Shown here: piece by piece, positions 7,621 to 15,195 of the stretch | Layout: each line of letters begins with the position of its first letter | Numbering within the stretch: the stretch's first letter is position 1 | Origin: Caulobacter sp. FWC26 | GTDB lineage: Bacteria > Pseudomonadota > Alphaproteobacteria > Caulobacterales > Caulobacteraceae | DNA length: 64,000 bases | Direction: 5' to 3' | NCBI RefSeq assembly: GCF_002742645.2 | Contig: NZ_CP033875.1 | Span: 3,450,001-3,514,000, forward strand | The notes under the pieces: model-generated | What the model was told of the DNA's origin: nothing | Database searches by the model: none | The model's input: only the letters and a program-made list of their open reading frames with translations | Translations under genes and position numbers: made by a program

Positions 7621-7722
7621 GGCCCCCTCCGCGCTGACGCGCTCCTCCCCCGGAGGGGGAAGAAGGAGGCTCCTTCCGCCCCCTGCGGGGGCGGTCGACC
7701 GCGAAGCGGTCAGATGGGGGCC
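7621..7722. repeat. REPIN-like paired hairpin, family A (copy A3)
   Basis: Left arm GGCCCCCTCCGCGCTGACGC and right arm ending CGGTCAGATGGGGGCC, with inner hairpins CCCCGGAGGGG and CCCCCTGCGGGGG. It is placed just 3' of the portal gene. Confidence 0.87.
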
Positions 7723-7737
7723 AACAGCGCCGGCCGA

Positions 7738-8877
7738 TTAATGCTCCAGCCCCGCCAGCCGCCGCCGCTCGGCGTCGGTGAGGAAGCTCGCCGCCTGCAG
7801 GCGGCTCCACAGGGCGTCGCGCTCGGCCGACAGGGCGGGGACGGCGTCGAGGTCGGGGACGATGGTCGCGCCGGGGAACTTCGCGCCCAGCCAGCCGGTG
7901 AGCGCCCGCGCCGCCCGCTGGGCCAGCGGAACCACCGTCCCGCGCCAGAAGGCGGCGTTGGCCTCGCGATAGTTGGCGTAGGTGTTGTCGCCGGGGATGC
8001 CCAGCAGCTGCGGCGGAACCCCGAACGCCAGGGCGATCTCGCGGGCGGCGGCGTGCTTGCCCTCGGTAAAGTCCATCTCGGCCGGCGACAGCGACATGGC
8101 CCGCCAGTCTAGGCCGCCCTCCAGCAGCAGCGGCCGGCCCGCATTGGCCTGGCCGGAATGGGCGCTGGCCAGCTCGGTCTTCAGCCGGTCGAACTGCTCG
8201 TCGGTCAGCCGGTCGCCGGCGTCCTTGGACGAATAAACGAGCGCGCCGGAGGGCCTTGCCGAATTGTCCAACAGCGCCTTGTTCCAGGCGCTGGAAGCGT
8301 TGTGGACGTCGATCGCGAACGCCGCCGCCTCCAGGGGCGAAAGGCCGTAGTGATCGTTGGTCGGGTTGAACAGCTTCAGGTGCAGCACCGGCAGCCAGCC
8401 ATCGCCGTCGCGCCCGATCCGCACCGTGCGCCCGGCGGCCTGGTAGTCATAGGCCAGCGGCCAGCCGCGCGGCCCGGGAACCAGCGTCATCCGGTCGGGG
8501 CGCAGGGCGTAGAGTTCAGCAGGCGCGCCCTCCCCGGTCGCCTCCAGATAGGCGTTGCCGGCCACCTGCAGGCTTCCGAAGAACGCCTCCATGAGGTCTG
8601 GTCCGCCCTGCTCAGGATTGGGCCGGTCGAGCAGGCGCTTGAGCGGGTGATCGTCGGCGCGGCGGCCGTCGACAAACACGGCCAGGGGCGTTGAGGCGGC
8701 GGCCTCGGCGATCATCCGCACGCAGCGATAGGCCACCGGGTTCTTGGCGAACCCCTCGGACGCGAGAGCGCCATAGTCGCGCGGCGTCCACTGCGGCCGC
8801 CCGCCGGTCGTCAGCGCGATCAGCCGCGCGGCGCGGGAGTCCTTGCGCTCAGGCGGGCGCGGTTTGGAGAAAAGCAT
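7738..8877 (-). CDS. GTA portal protein (gp3-like, HK97 family)
   Basis: A 379-residue portal protein. Typical features are NPVAYRCVRMIAEAAAS near residue 46, LYALRPDRMTLVPG near 125, the stem/crown region with FNPTNDHYGLSPLEAAA, and FGVPPQLLGIPGDNTYANYREA near 295, which is a strong HK97 portal signature. Twelve copies form the DNA gate that docks the terminase. The gene is separated from terL by a 555-base insertion holding the E2 element with its DUF559 gene, and from the next gene by repeat A3. Confidence 0.93.
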   Translation of the reverse strand: MLFSKPRPPERKDSRAARLIALTTGGRPQWTPRDYGALASEGFAKNPVAYRCVRMIAEAAASTPLAVFVDGRRADDHPLKRLLDRPNPEQGGPDLMEAFFGSLQVAGNAYLEATGEGAPAELYALRPDRMTLVPGPRGWPLAYDYQAAGRTVRIGRDGDGWLPVLHLKLFNPTNDHYGLSPLEAAAFAIDVHNASSAWNKALLDNSARPSGALVYSSKDAGDRLTDEQFDRLKTELASAHSGQANAGRPLLLEGGLDWRAMSLSPAEMDFTEGKHAAAREIALAFGVPPQLLGIPGDNTYANYREANAAFWRGTVVPLAQRAARALTGWLGAKFPGATIVPDLDAVPALSAERDALWSRLQAASFLTDAERRRLAGLEH

Positions 8878-8951
8878 GGCGGTGCGCTCCGGGGAGATGG
8901 AGTTGAGAATGAAAGGAGAACAATTTAAGGTGGTGGGCGGTGGCGCTTTGA

Positions 8952-9419
8952 AAGATCCTCCCCCGCTACGCGGGGGAGGTGTCGCGGAGCGACGGAGGGG
9001 GCGAGCACCGGAGAAGCCAATGAGACCGCCCCTTGTGCAGAGACTGACGGCGCAACGCTTCCGCCAAGAGCTGACGCTGCCCGAAGGTTTGCTTTGGCGT
9101 CAATTGAAGGGCCGGAAGATCGGCGGGCTACAATTCCGCCGACAGCATCCTGTTGGTCCTTACATTCTCGATTTCTACTGCGAGGCCTTGCGTCTAGCAG
9201 TCGAGGTCGATGGCGAATGGCATTGCTTCGATCATCGACCTCGCAGGGACGCAGAGCGTGACGCGTGGCTAGAAGATCGCGGGATCTCTACGCTCCGCAT
9301 TCCAGCGCGCGAAATCCTCGCCTCCCCGGAGGCCGCAGTGGGGCGAATACTGGAGTTCATCACCGCTCGCCCCCTCCGGCCCTCTGGGCCACCTCCCCCG
9401 CATCGCGGGGGAGGATCTT
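8952..9419 (+). mobile_element. Family E element carrying a DUF559 nuclease gene (copy E2)
   Basis: Left arm 8952-9006 (type 2, GTCGCGGAGCGAC inner hairpin, starts AAGATCCTCCCCCGC) and right arm 9365-9419 (type 1, GGCCCTCTGGGCC inner hairpin, ends GGGGGAGGATCTT) are inverted repeats of about 55 bases that flank one gene. The empty family members E1, E3 and E4 have the same arms with only a short spacer. Mobility is inferred from copy number and architecture; no target duplication was recognised. Confidence 0.68.
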
Positions 9420-9421
9420 GA
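9020..9421 (+). CDS. DUF559 endonuclease-like protein nested in a repeat element
   Basis: A 133-residue protein of the DUF559 family (Vsr-like, PD-(D/E)XK superfamily). Landmarks are LRQxLKGRKIGGLQFRRQHP-type lead, GPYILDFYC (Asp51), AVEVDGEWH (Glu62, Asp64) and GISTLRIP. Metal-dependent nuclease activity is inferred from the fold family only. The ATG at 9020 lies 14 bases inside the left repeat arm. Residues about 116-133 (ARPLRPSGPPPPHRGGGS) are translated straight from the right arm, and the stop TGA forms at the junction with host DNA. It is on the opposite strand to the GTA genes that flank it. A role in moving the repeats is a hypothesis. Confidence 0.82.
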   Translation: MRPPLVQRLTAQRFRQELTLPEGLLWRQLKGRKIGGLQFRRQHPVGPYILDFYCEALRLAVEVDGEWHCFDHRPRRDAERDAWLEDRGISTLRIPAREILASPEAAVGRILEFITARPLRPSGPPPPHRGGGS

Positions 9422-9432
9422 TCATCGCCGCC

Positions 9433-10680
9433 TCACAGCGCCCGCAAGCGCGGCCGCCGGGCTTCGCCCAGCATCAACTCACTGACCGCCCAGACCAGCG
9501 CATCCGCCCGGTCCGGGCTGTGTTCGAGGTCGCCGGAGCCGAGGGCCATCAGCTCCTCCTCAAGCGCCGCGAAGGCGCCGCAGTGCAGGACGCGGCCCTG
9601 TTCGTACAAGGCCGCCACCGGTTCGGCCCTCGCCCTTTTTCCCACCGAGGCGCGGACCAGCTTCACCCGGCACGGCGGATCGGCTTGGGCCAGGACCGAG
9701 CGGACCATGTCGCCGCCCTGGTTGGCCTCGGCCACGAGGGCGTCGGCGGTCCAGAGCCTCGCGGCGGCCACGGCCCTGCCCGCCCAGGCGGCCGGAGACA
9801 GTCCCCGCGCGGTCTCGTCGGCCAGGACAAAGGCGCGGTCGTCGCGGCGTCCGACCACCACGATCCCGCAGGCGTCGCCCGTGGCCGTGGCGGGCGGGTC
9901 GACGGCCACGACCACGCGATCGAGACGCGCCGGTCGGGCGGCCCGACATCTCGCCAGGTCCTCGGCGCGGAACAGGCCGCCGTCGGTCTCGACCACGACG
10001 CCGTCCAGCTCCTGGGCGGCCAGCCGCGTGCCGCCGTAAAGGCTGTCCAGCGTCCGCAGGAAGGTCGGCGCCAAGTTGCCGGCGTTGGCGTGAGTTCCAG
10101 CGCGGGTCAGGGCGACGCCCGGCTCGGCCATCAGGGTCTTGAGCGCCCGATGCGGCTTGGGCGTGGTGGTGACCACCAGGCGCGGATCCTCGCCTAGCCG
10201 AAGGCCGAACCGCAGCATGGCCAGGGTTTCGCCGGGCTTGGGCCAGGCGCAGAATTCGTCGGCCCAGGCCGCGTGAAACTGCGGCCCGCGCAAGGACTCA
10301 GGATCCTCGGCCGAAAAGGCGTAGGCGACCGCGCCGTTGGGCCAGACGAGGCGCCGCCGCGACGATTCCCAGCGGGGGCGAAACGCCGGTCCTCCCATGG
10401 CCTTGAGGCCGGACGCGCCCTCGATCATCACTTCGCGGACATCGTGCAGGGTGGGACCGATCAGGGCCATGTTCGGATAGGCCAGGGCGTTCCAGGTCAT
10501 CCACCTCGCCCCCGCGAATGTCTTGCCCGCGCCGCGTCCGCCGAGCATCAGCCAGGTCGACCAGCGCTTGAAAGGCGGGGCGATCTGGTGCTTCAGCGGC
10601 TCCGCCATGGCCGCACTAAGCAGGCGCTGCTGATCCTCCTTCTCCAAGGTCGCCACCGCCGTCGCCAGCGCCCTCATCAT
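9433..10680 (-). CDS. GTA large terminase subunit (gp2-like TerL)
   Basis: Packaging motor ATPase and nuclease. Walker A is GGRGAGKT, the Walker B-like segment is AAWADEFCAW, and the RNase H-type nuclease acidic residues are in VVVAVDPPATATGDA, LVAEANQGGD and HSPDRADALVWA. With the ATG pair at 10680/10677 the protein has about 415 residues and keeps the conserved pre-Walker helix (LEKEDQQRLLSAA). This start overlaps the upstream gene by about 65 bases; an ATG at 10608 would avoid the overlap but would lose that helix. Longer in-frame extensions run through the upstream gene and are not credible. Confidence 0.9.
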   Translation of the reverse strand: MMRALATAVATLEKEDQQRLLSAAMAEPLKHQIAPPFKRWSTWLMLGGRGAGKTFAGARWMTWNALAYPNMALIGPTLHDVREVMIEGASGLKAMGGPAFRPRWESSRRRLVWPNGAVAYAFSAEDPESLRGPQFHAAWADEFCAWPKPGETLAMLRFGLRLGEDPRLVVTTTPKPHRALKTLMAEPGVALTRAGTHANAGNLAPTFLRTLDSLYGGTRLAAQELDGVVVETDGGLFRAEDLARCRAARPARLDRVVVAVDPPATATGDACGIVVVGRRDDRAFVLADETARGLSPAAWAGRAVAAARLWTADALVAEANQGGDMVRSVLAQADPPCRVKLVRASVGKRARAEPVAALYEQGRVLHCGAFAALEEELMALGSGDLEHSPDRADALVWAVSELMLGEARRPRLRAL

Positions 10681-11023
10681 CTCGACGCTTGAGTTCGAGC
10701 AACTCAGCAAGGCGAGTGAAGCGGGCGACAAGAGCGGCCTGAAGTTCTTCGGGGTCGTCCGGTATGCCGTCATGCATGGAGGCCTCATCGTCATCGACCG
10801 CCTCGTCGGCGGCGGGTTTGGCTCTAGGCTCAGGCACCATCGTGGCCACTGCCTTGCCCGATCGCGCGAAGACGCCGCAGGCGCGAGCGTCCTTCTCGAT
10901 CTGGGCGCGCTCGGCGGGGTCGGTGGAGATTTCGAAAGCGGCGATGAGGTTATCCATCTTCGCCTGGAGGCGGGTCTGCAGCGTCGCGCTCCAGTCCCGG
11001 ACCTCGTCGCTTCTTCCGGCCAT
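10616..11023 (-). CDS. GTA gp1-like protein, probable small terminase
   Basis: A 135-residue protein, MAGRSDEVRDWSATLQTRLQAKMDNLIAAFEI..., at the position of RcGTA gene 1, which has been reported as the small terminase. It contains helical, charged sequence with ERAQIEKDARACGVFARSGKAVATM near the middle, an acidic linker (AVDDDEASMHDG) and a C-terminal helix (FTRLAELLELKR) that could contact TerL. The ATG at 11023 begins the family-like part. It is the first gene of the cluster, so the GTA promoter should lie between 11024 and 11284. Confidence 0.72.
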   Translation of the reverse strand: MAGRSDEVRDWSATLQTRLQAKMDNLIAAFEISTDPAERAQIEKDARACGVFARSGKAVATMVPEPRAKPAADEAVDDDEASMHDGIPDDPEELQAALVARFTRLAELLELKRRDDEGAGDGGGDLGEGGSAAPA

Positions 11024-11284
11024 GACACAAAGATACGGCGCCAGCGGGCGCAGATGATTGGCGGGCCTGTAAAAGTGACAAGCCACTGATTTTCCGCGCG
11101 TTCATCGCGCTTATTCAGAGCATTCAAGCGCGCCAATCCCCGTACTTTGGCCGCCGAACGGGCAAGCTCCCGCAAAACCGGCCCGCAAGGGGCGCCCAAT
11201 CGGCTATCCTGGCCCCAGCGCGCATGGACATGTCACGTTAGCGCTCTCATATAGCGGCTCCACACCACAATCATCGGGACGACC
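11024..11284. promoter_or_regulatory. Divergent intergenic region between GTA cluster and aldehyde dehydrogenase
   Basis: 261 bases with no gene. It must hold the GTA promoter (minus) and the dehydrogenase promoter (plus). No confident -35/-10 pair was recognised. A xylose-type operator match is at 11236-11249 on the dehydrogenase side. Confidence 0.5.
11236..11249 (+). promoter_or_regulatory. Candidate XylR-type operator upstream of aldehyde dehydrogenase
   Basis: CGTTAGCGCTCTCA matches 11 of 14 positions of the xylose-response motif of C. crescentus as recalled (TGTTAGCGCTACCA). It lies 36 bases before the dehydrogenase ATG. Confidence 0.4.
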
Positions 11285-12871
11285 ATGGCGCATCTGACGG
11301 GCGAGCTTCTGATCGGCGGCGAGCGCCGCTTGGGGACCCACGGCGAGATCAAGGGCGTCAATCCCGCCACCGGCGAGACCCTGGAGCCGGCTTTCGGCGG
11401 GGCGACCAAGGCCGATGTCGAGGCCGCCTGCGCCCTGGCCGCCGAGGCGTTCGGGCCCTACCGCGCCCTGCCCTACGAAACCCGCGCCCAGTTCCTGGAG
11501 GCCATCGCCGCCCAGATCGAAGCGATCGGCGATGACCTGATCGTGCGCACCATGGCTGAGACCGGCCTGCCCCGCCCGCGCCTGGAGGGCGAGCGTGGCC
11601 GCACGGTCGGCCAGCTGCGCCTCTTCGCCAGCGTGCTGCGCGACGGCGGCTTCCTGGAGGCGCGGATCGATCCCGCCCTGCCCGAGCGCAAGCCGCTGCC
11701 GCGTCCGGACCTGCGCCTGCGCAACGTGCCGCTGGGCCCGGTGGCCGTGTTTGGCGCCAGCAACTTCCCGCTGGCCTTCTCGGTGGCCGGGGGCGACACG
11801 GCCAGCGCCTTGGCGGCCGGCTGCCCGGTGGTGGTCAAGGCCCACCCGGCTCACCCCGGCGCCTCGGAGCTGGTCGGCCGCGCCATCCAGGCGGCCGCCG
11901 CCGAGGTGGGCGTGCATCCGGGCGTGTTCGCGATGATCCACGACAGCGGCTACGAGGTCAGCCAGGCCCTGGTCGCCGACCCGCGCATCAAGGCCGCCGG
12001 CTTCACCGGTTCGCGCCGCGGGGGCCTGGCCTTGCTGGCCATCGCCCAGGGCCGGCCCGAGCCGATCCCGTTCTACGCCGAAATGAGCAGCATCAATCCA
12101 GTGATCCTGCTGCCGGGCGCGCTGAAGGCCCGGGCCGAGACGATCGCGCCGGACTTCGTGGCCGCGCTGACCCTGGGGGCTGGCCAGTTCTGCACCAATC
12201 CCGGCCTGATCCTGGCCATCGACGGCCCCGAACTGGACGCCTTCGTCGAAGCCGCCGGCAAGGCGGTCGAGGCCGCGCCGGCCTCGGTCATGCTGACCCC
12301 CGGTATCTGCCAGGCCTTCGCGCATGGCGTCGCGGCCCTGTCGGACGCCGCGGAAGTGACCACTGTGGCGCGCGGGCAGACCGGCCCCGAGCACAGCCAT
12401 ACCGGCCAGGCGGCGCTGTTCAGCGTCAAGGCCGGCGACTTCCTGGCCAATCCGCACCTGCATGAGGAAGTGTTCGGCGCCGCCTCGCTGGTGGTGCGCT
12501 GCGCGGGCCAGGCCGAGCTCGAGGCGGTCATCGCCGCGCTCGAAGGCCAGCTGACCATCGCCATCCACCTGGAAGAGGCCGACCACGGCATCGCCGCCGC
12601 CCTCCTGCCCGCCCTGGAGCTGAAGGCCGGCCGCATTCTCGTGAACGGTTTCGGCACCGGCGTTGAGGTGGCCCACGCCATGGTCCACGGCGGCCCGTTC
12701 CCCTCGACCAGCGACGGCCGCACGACCTCGGTCGGAACCTTGGCCATCGCGCGGTTCCTGCGTCCGGTCAGCTACCAGAACTTGCCGGAAGCGCTGCTAC
12801 CGGCGGAGCTGCGGACGGAGAACCCGCTGGGCCTGACGCGCCGGGTCGATGGGTTGGTGAAGGTGGGGTGA
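11285..12871 (+). CDS. Alpha-ketoglutaric semialdehyde (2,5-dioxovalerate) dehydrogenase
   Basis: A 528-residue aldehyde dehydrogenase of the KGSADH subfamily. It would oxidise 2,5-dioxovalerate to 2-oxoglutarate, the last step of the oxidative (Weimberg) pentose and related sugar-acid pathways. The catalytic Cys303 is in [10 protein letters not shown], the general-base Glu266 in [11 protein letters not shown], and the cofactor segment is [11 protein letters not shown]. No other pathway gene is adjacent, so it may be a second copy next to a xyl operon elsewhere. The operator-like site upstream suggests xylose control. Substrate could also be glucarate- or hydroxyproline-derived. Confidence 0.85.
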   Translation: MAHLTGELLIGGERRLGTHGEIKGVNPATGETLEPAFGGATKADVEAACALAAEAFGPYRALPYETRAQFLEAIAAQIEAIGDDLIVRTMAETGLPRPRLEGERGRTVGQLRLFASVLRDGGFLEARIDPALPERKPLPRPDLRLRNVPLGPVAVFGASNFPLAFSVAGGDTASALAAGCPVVVKAHPAHPGASELVGRAIQAAAAEVGVHPGVFAMIHDSGYEVSQALVADPRIKAAGFTGSRRGGLALLAIAQGRPEPIPFYAEMSSINPVILLPGALKARAETIAPDFVAALTLGAGQFCTNPGLILAIDGPELDAFVEAAGKAVEAAPASVMLTPGICQAFAHGVAALSDAAEVTTVARGQTGPEHSHTGQAALFSVKAGDFLANPHLHEEVFGAASLVVRCAGQAELEAVIAALEGQLTIAIHLEEADHGIAAALLPALELKAGRILVNGFGTGVEVAHAMVHGGPFPSTSDGRTTSVGTLAIARFLRPVSYQNLPEALLPAELRTENPLGLTRRVDGLVKVG

Positions 12872-12882
12872 CTGCGCGCTTC

Positions 12883-13006
12883 AAGATCCTCCCCCGCGAT
12901 GCGGGGGAGGTGGCCCAGAGGGCCGGAGGGGGCTAACGCGGCTTTCGCCCAGCTCGCCCCCTCAGTCACTCCGTGACAGCTCCCCCGCATCGCGGGGGAG
13001 CATCTT
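12883..13006. repeat. REPIN-like paired hairpin, family E (copy E3)
   Basis: Type 1 left arm (AAGATCCTCCCCCGC, inner GGCCCAGAGGGCC) and type 2 right arm (inner GTCACTCCGTGAC, ending GCATCTT) with a short spacer. It lies between convergent dehydrogenase and cytochrome genes and could terminate both. Confidence 0.87.
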
Positions 13007-13011
13007 TATGG

Positions 13012-13419
13012 CTAATGCCCCCCAGCCGCCGGCGGCTTGGCGAACTTGGCCACATCCGCTTCCGTCACCGGCTTGGCGTAGCTGTTGCCGAAGTGGGTGC
13101 GGACATAGGTCACCGCCTCGGCCATCTGGGCGTTGCTCAGCATGCCGGCGAAGCCTGGCATGGCGCCCTGCCCGCGCGCCACGACCATGATCGGATAGGC
13201 CGCGCCCGCCAGTTTCGGGTTCGAGGCCAGGGCGGGGATGGTCCCCGCGCCCACGGCGCCCTTGGCGTCCGCCATGTGGCAGGCCTGGCAGACCGCGCCA
13301 TAGACCTGCTCGCCGGTGACGGGCTTTTCGACCCGCACGACCCCACCACTGGTGTCCTGGGCCAAGGTGGCGGCCGGCAGGGTCATCAAGGCGCCGGCCA
13401 CAAGAAGAAGCATCCGCAT
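13012..13419 (-). CDS. Periplasmic c-type cytochrome
   Basis: A 135-residue monohaem cytochrome c. Residues 1-20 (MRMLLLVAGALMTLPAATLA) form a Sec signal peptide. The haem motif is VCQACH near residue 45, and the axial Met candidate is in GAMPGFAGML near 88. It lies 14 bases after the flavin amine-oxidase gene on the same strand, so the two are probably cotranscribed, and the cytochrome is likely to take electrons from that enzyme in the periplasm. The partner assignment is inferred from adjacency. Confidence 0.88.
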   Translation of the reverse strand: MRMLLLVAGALMTLPAATLAQDTSGGVVRVEKPVTGEQVYGAVCQACHMADAKGAVGAGTIPALASNPKLAGAAYPIMVVARGQGAMPGFAGMLSNAQMAEAVTYVRTHFGNSYAKPVTEADVAKFAKPPAAGGH

Positions 13420-13433
13420 GTCAGGGCTCCCGA

Positions 13434-15029
13434 TCAGGCGCTCAGGGCGCGTTTGTGCAGGCGGCTGATGGCGTCGATGGACGACAGCAGCGCCCCCTCC
13501 ATCCAGCAGCCGACATAGGAGGCGTGCTCGCCGGCCAGCACGATCCGGCGGTCCATGGCCACCAGGGTCTGGTAGTGCTCCTTGCGCGTCTCCTCGTTCC
13601 AGCGGGCGCAGCAGCCCAGGCTCCAGGGCACGCGGCTCCAGGCCACCGAGGCGCCGGTGCGGAACTCCTTGCGGTAGCTGCCGGGGTGGATCACCGAGCC
13701 CTGCGCCAAGGCCGCCTCGATCCGCTGCTCAGGCGTCATGCCGGCCAGGCGGAAGGCGCCGAGGTCGCGGGCGAAGGCGCCCAGCAGCACCGCCGGACCG
13801 TCCTGGAACATGTTGTTGTTGGGATAGGAGATCAGGCTGATCTCCTGGTCGGTGAAGCTGTGGCCGCCGTAGATGAAGTCGTCCTCCTCCCAGAAGCGGC
13901 GCTTCATCTCCAGGCCGATCTTGACCTGGCCCGAATAGGGCACGGCCTTGATGGCGGCCATCATCTCGTCGGTCACGGCCAGATCCATCTGGCCCAGGAT
14001 GCCCAGCGGGATCGTACAGACACACCAGTCGCCCTTGGCCTCGACGACCTTGCCGGTGACGGTGTCGGCGTAGGTGACGACCACGCCCTTGTCGTCCTGG
14101 GCGATCTTGCTGACCTTGGCGTTGTAGGTGATCAGGCCCTCGACCTGCTTGGCGAAGGCCTTGCCGATCATGTCCATGCCGCCCACCGGCTGGAACATGG
14201 TGGTCTGCATCTCGTGGCCCATGAAGAAGGCCATCGACGTCCAGACCTGCGGGTCCAGGACGTCATGCAGGCTGTAGAGATCGTCCGACGGGATCGGCGC
14301 GCCGTCCACCCCGCCGCCGCCCGGCCGCTTGAAGCCCCGGTGCGAGGAGGCCCGCAGCGAGGCCGAGTAGCGGTAGTCCTTGTCCAGCATGCCCCAGCCT
14401 TTGAGGGCTGCGAGCAGGCGGTCGCGATCCTCCTGGGTGACCGCGTCGTCCAGCGCCTTGGCGTTGACCGACTTGGCCAAGAGCTCGGCGATGTTGCCCT
14501 CGAAGTCGGCGGCGGCGGCGTTGAAACGCACCGGCTTGCCGCCGAAGGCCTGGGACGAGTGGACCCAGCCCGAATGGTTGAACTGGATGAACGGCTCCAG
14601 GGCCACGCCGAACTGTTTGCAGTAGTGCAGCAGGGTCCGGTGGTGGTGCGGAATGCGCCAGGGGCCGGGGTTGAAGTAGTTGCCGGCCGCATAGCCGACC
14701 TTCTGGGTTGCGCCGCCCAGCTCGGTATAGGTGTCGCCCCCGCGAAGGGACCAATTGCGGCCGCCGGGGCGGTTCTGGAACTCCAGAATCTGGACCTTGT
14801 AGCCGGCCTTGCGCAGCTCGAACGCCGCCAGCATACCCGCCAGGCCCGCGCCCAGCACGATGACGCTGGCCCCCGGCCGCGCGCCTTGCAGGTTGGGCGG
14901 GCCGTGGAACTGGGTCTCGGCCGCGTGGCCCAGGGACGTCATCGCCTGATACAGCGCGGCCGTGCCGCCGACCTTGGCGATGGCCGAAAGAAGCTGACGC
15001 CGCGTTGGCGTTCCAGCGCCCGATTGCAT
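13434..15029 (-). CDS. Tat-exported flavin monoamine oxidase family protein
   Basis: A 531-residue FAD enzyme. The ATG at 15029 gives MQSGAGTPTRRQLLSAI, a Tat-type signal. The FAD dinucleotide fold is SVIVLGAGLAGMLAAFELRKAGY with a following Glu and RPGGRNWSLRGG, the monoamine-oxidase / L-amino-acid oxidase signature. The C-terminal FAD contact is IVLAGEHASYVGCWMEGAL. It probably oxidises an amine or amino acid in the periplasm and passes electrons to the adjacent cytochrome c instead of oxygen. The substrate cannot be told from sequence. Longer in-frame starts upstream lack the Tat context and are less likely. Confidence 0.85.
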   Translation of the reverse strand: MQSGAGTPTRRQLLSAIAKVGGTAALYQAMTSLGHAAETQFHGPPNLQGARPGASVIVLGAGLAGMLAAFELRKAGYKVQILEFQNRPGGRNWSLRGGDTYTELGGATQKVGYAAGNYFNPGPWRIPHHHRTLLHYCKQFGVALEPFIQFNHSGWVHSSQAFGGKPVRFNAAAADFEGNIAELLAKSVNAKALDDAVTQEDRDRLLAALKGWGMLDKDYRYSASLRASSHRGFKRPGGGGVDGAPIPSDDLYSLHDVLDPQVWTSMAFFMGHEMQTTMFQPVGGMDMIGKAFAKQVEGLITYNAKVSKIAQDDKGVVVTYADTVTGKVVEAKGDWCVCTIPLGILGQMDLAVTDEMMAAIKAVPYSGQVKIGLEMKRRFWEEDDFIYGGHSFTDQEISLISYPNNNMFQDGPAVLLGAFARDLGAFRLAGMTPEQRIEAALAQGSVIHPGSYRKEFRTGASVAWSRVPWSLGCCARWNEETRKEHYQTLVAMDRRIVLAGEHASYVGCWMEGALLSSIDAISRLHKRALSA

Positions 15030-15195
15030 GAACTCGTACCCCCGTCGAACCGCCGACAGGGGCGGTGTGGAGGCAGCAGCGCACGGGAGGTCGGGCCTCG
15101 GCGAGTCTCGGCGCCGCAATGCAGCGACGCTTGGCGGTCAGGCGCCGAATTATCGGCGCCCTGAGCGTCCAGTTGCGCGCGAAGCAGGCGCCGGC

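Larger units (their letters stand above)
1..11023 (-). other. Gene transfer agent (GTA) structural gene cluster
   Basis: The minus strand carries, in order, genes for a small-terminase-like protein, TerL, HK97 portal, a gp3.5-like protein, prohead protease, HK97 capsid, connector, DUF3168 tail terminator, TP901-1-type tail tube, GTA chaperone, DUF2376-type chaperone, short tape measure, gp12 (TIGR02217-type), gp13 (DUF2163), gp14 (NlpC/P60) and gp15. This is the order of the Rhodobacter capsulatus GTA. No integrase, replication, lysogeny or lysis gene is present in the window, as expected for a GTA. The g7 head-closure gene is not seen, and several junctions hold hairpin repeats. Confidence 0.93.

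Noticed and set aside
1..11023. The phage-like cluster as a prophage
   Set aside because: Gene order and small size match GTA; no integrase, repressor, replication or lysis genes or attachment sites were seen.
11204..12688. Long minus-strand open frame opposite the aldehyde dehydrogenase
   Set aside because: High-GC antisense shadow of a well-supported gene with low-complexity Gly/Arg/Ala/Gln translation and no recognised family.
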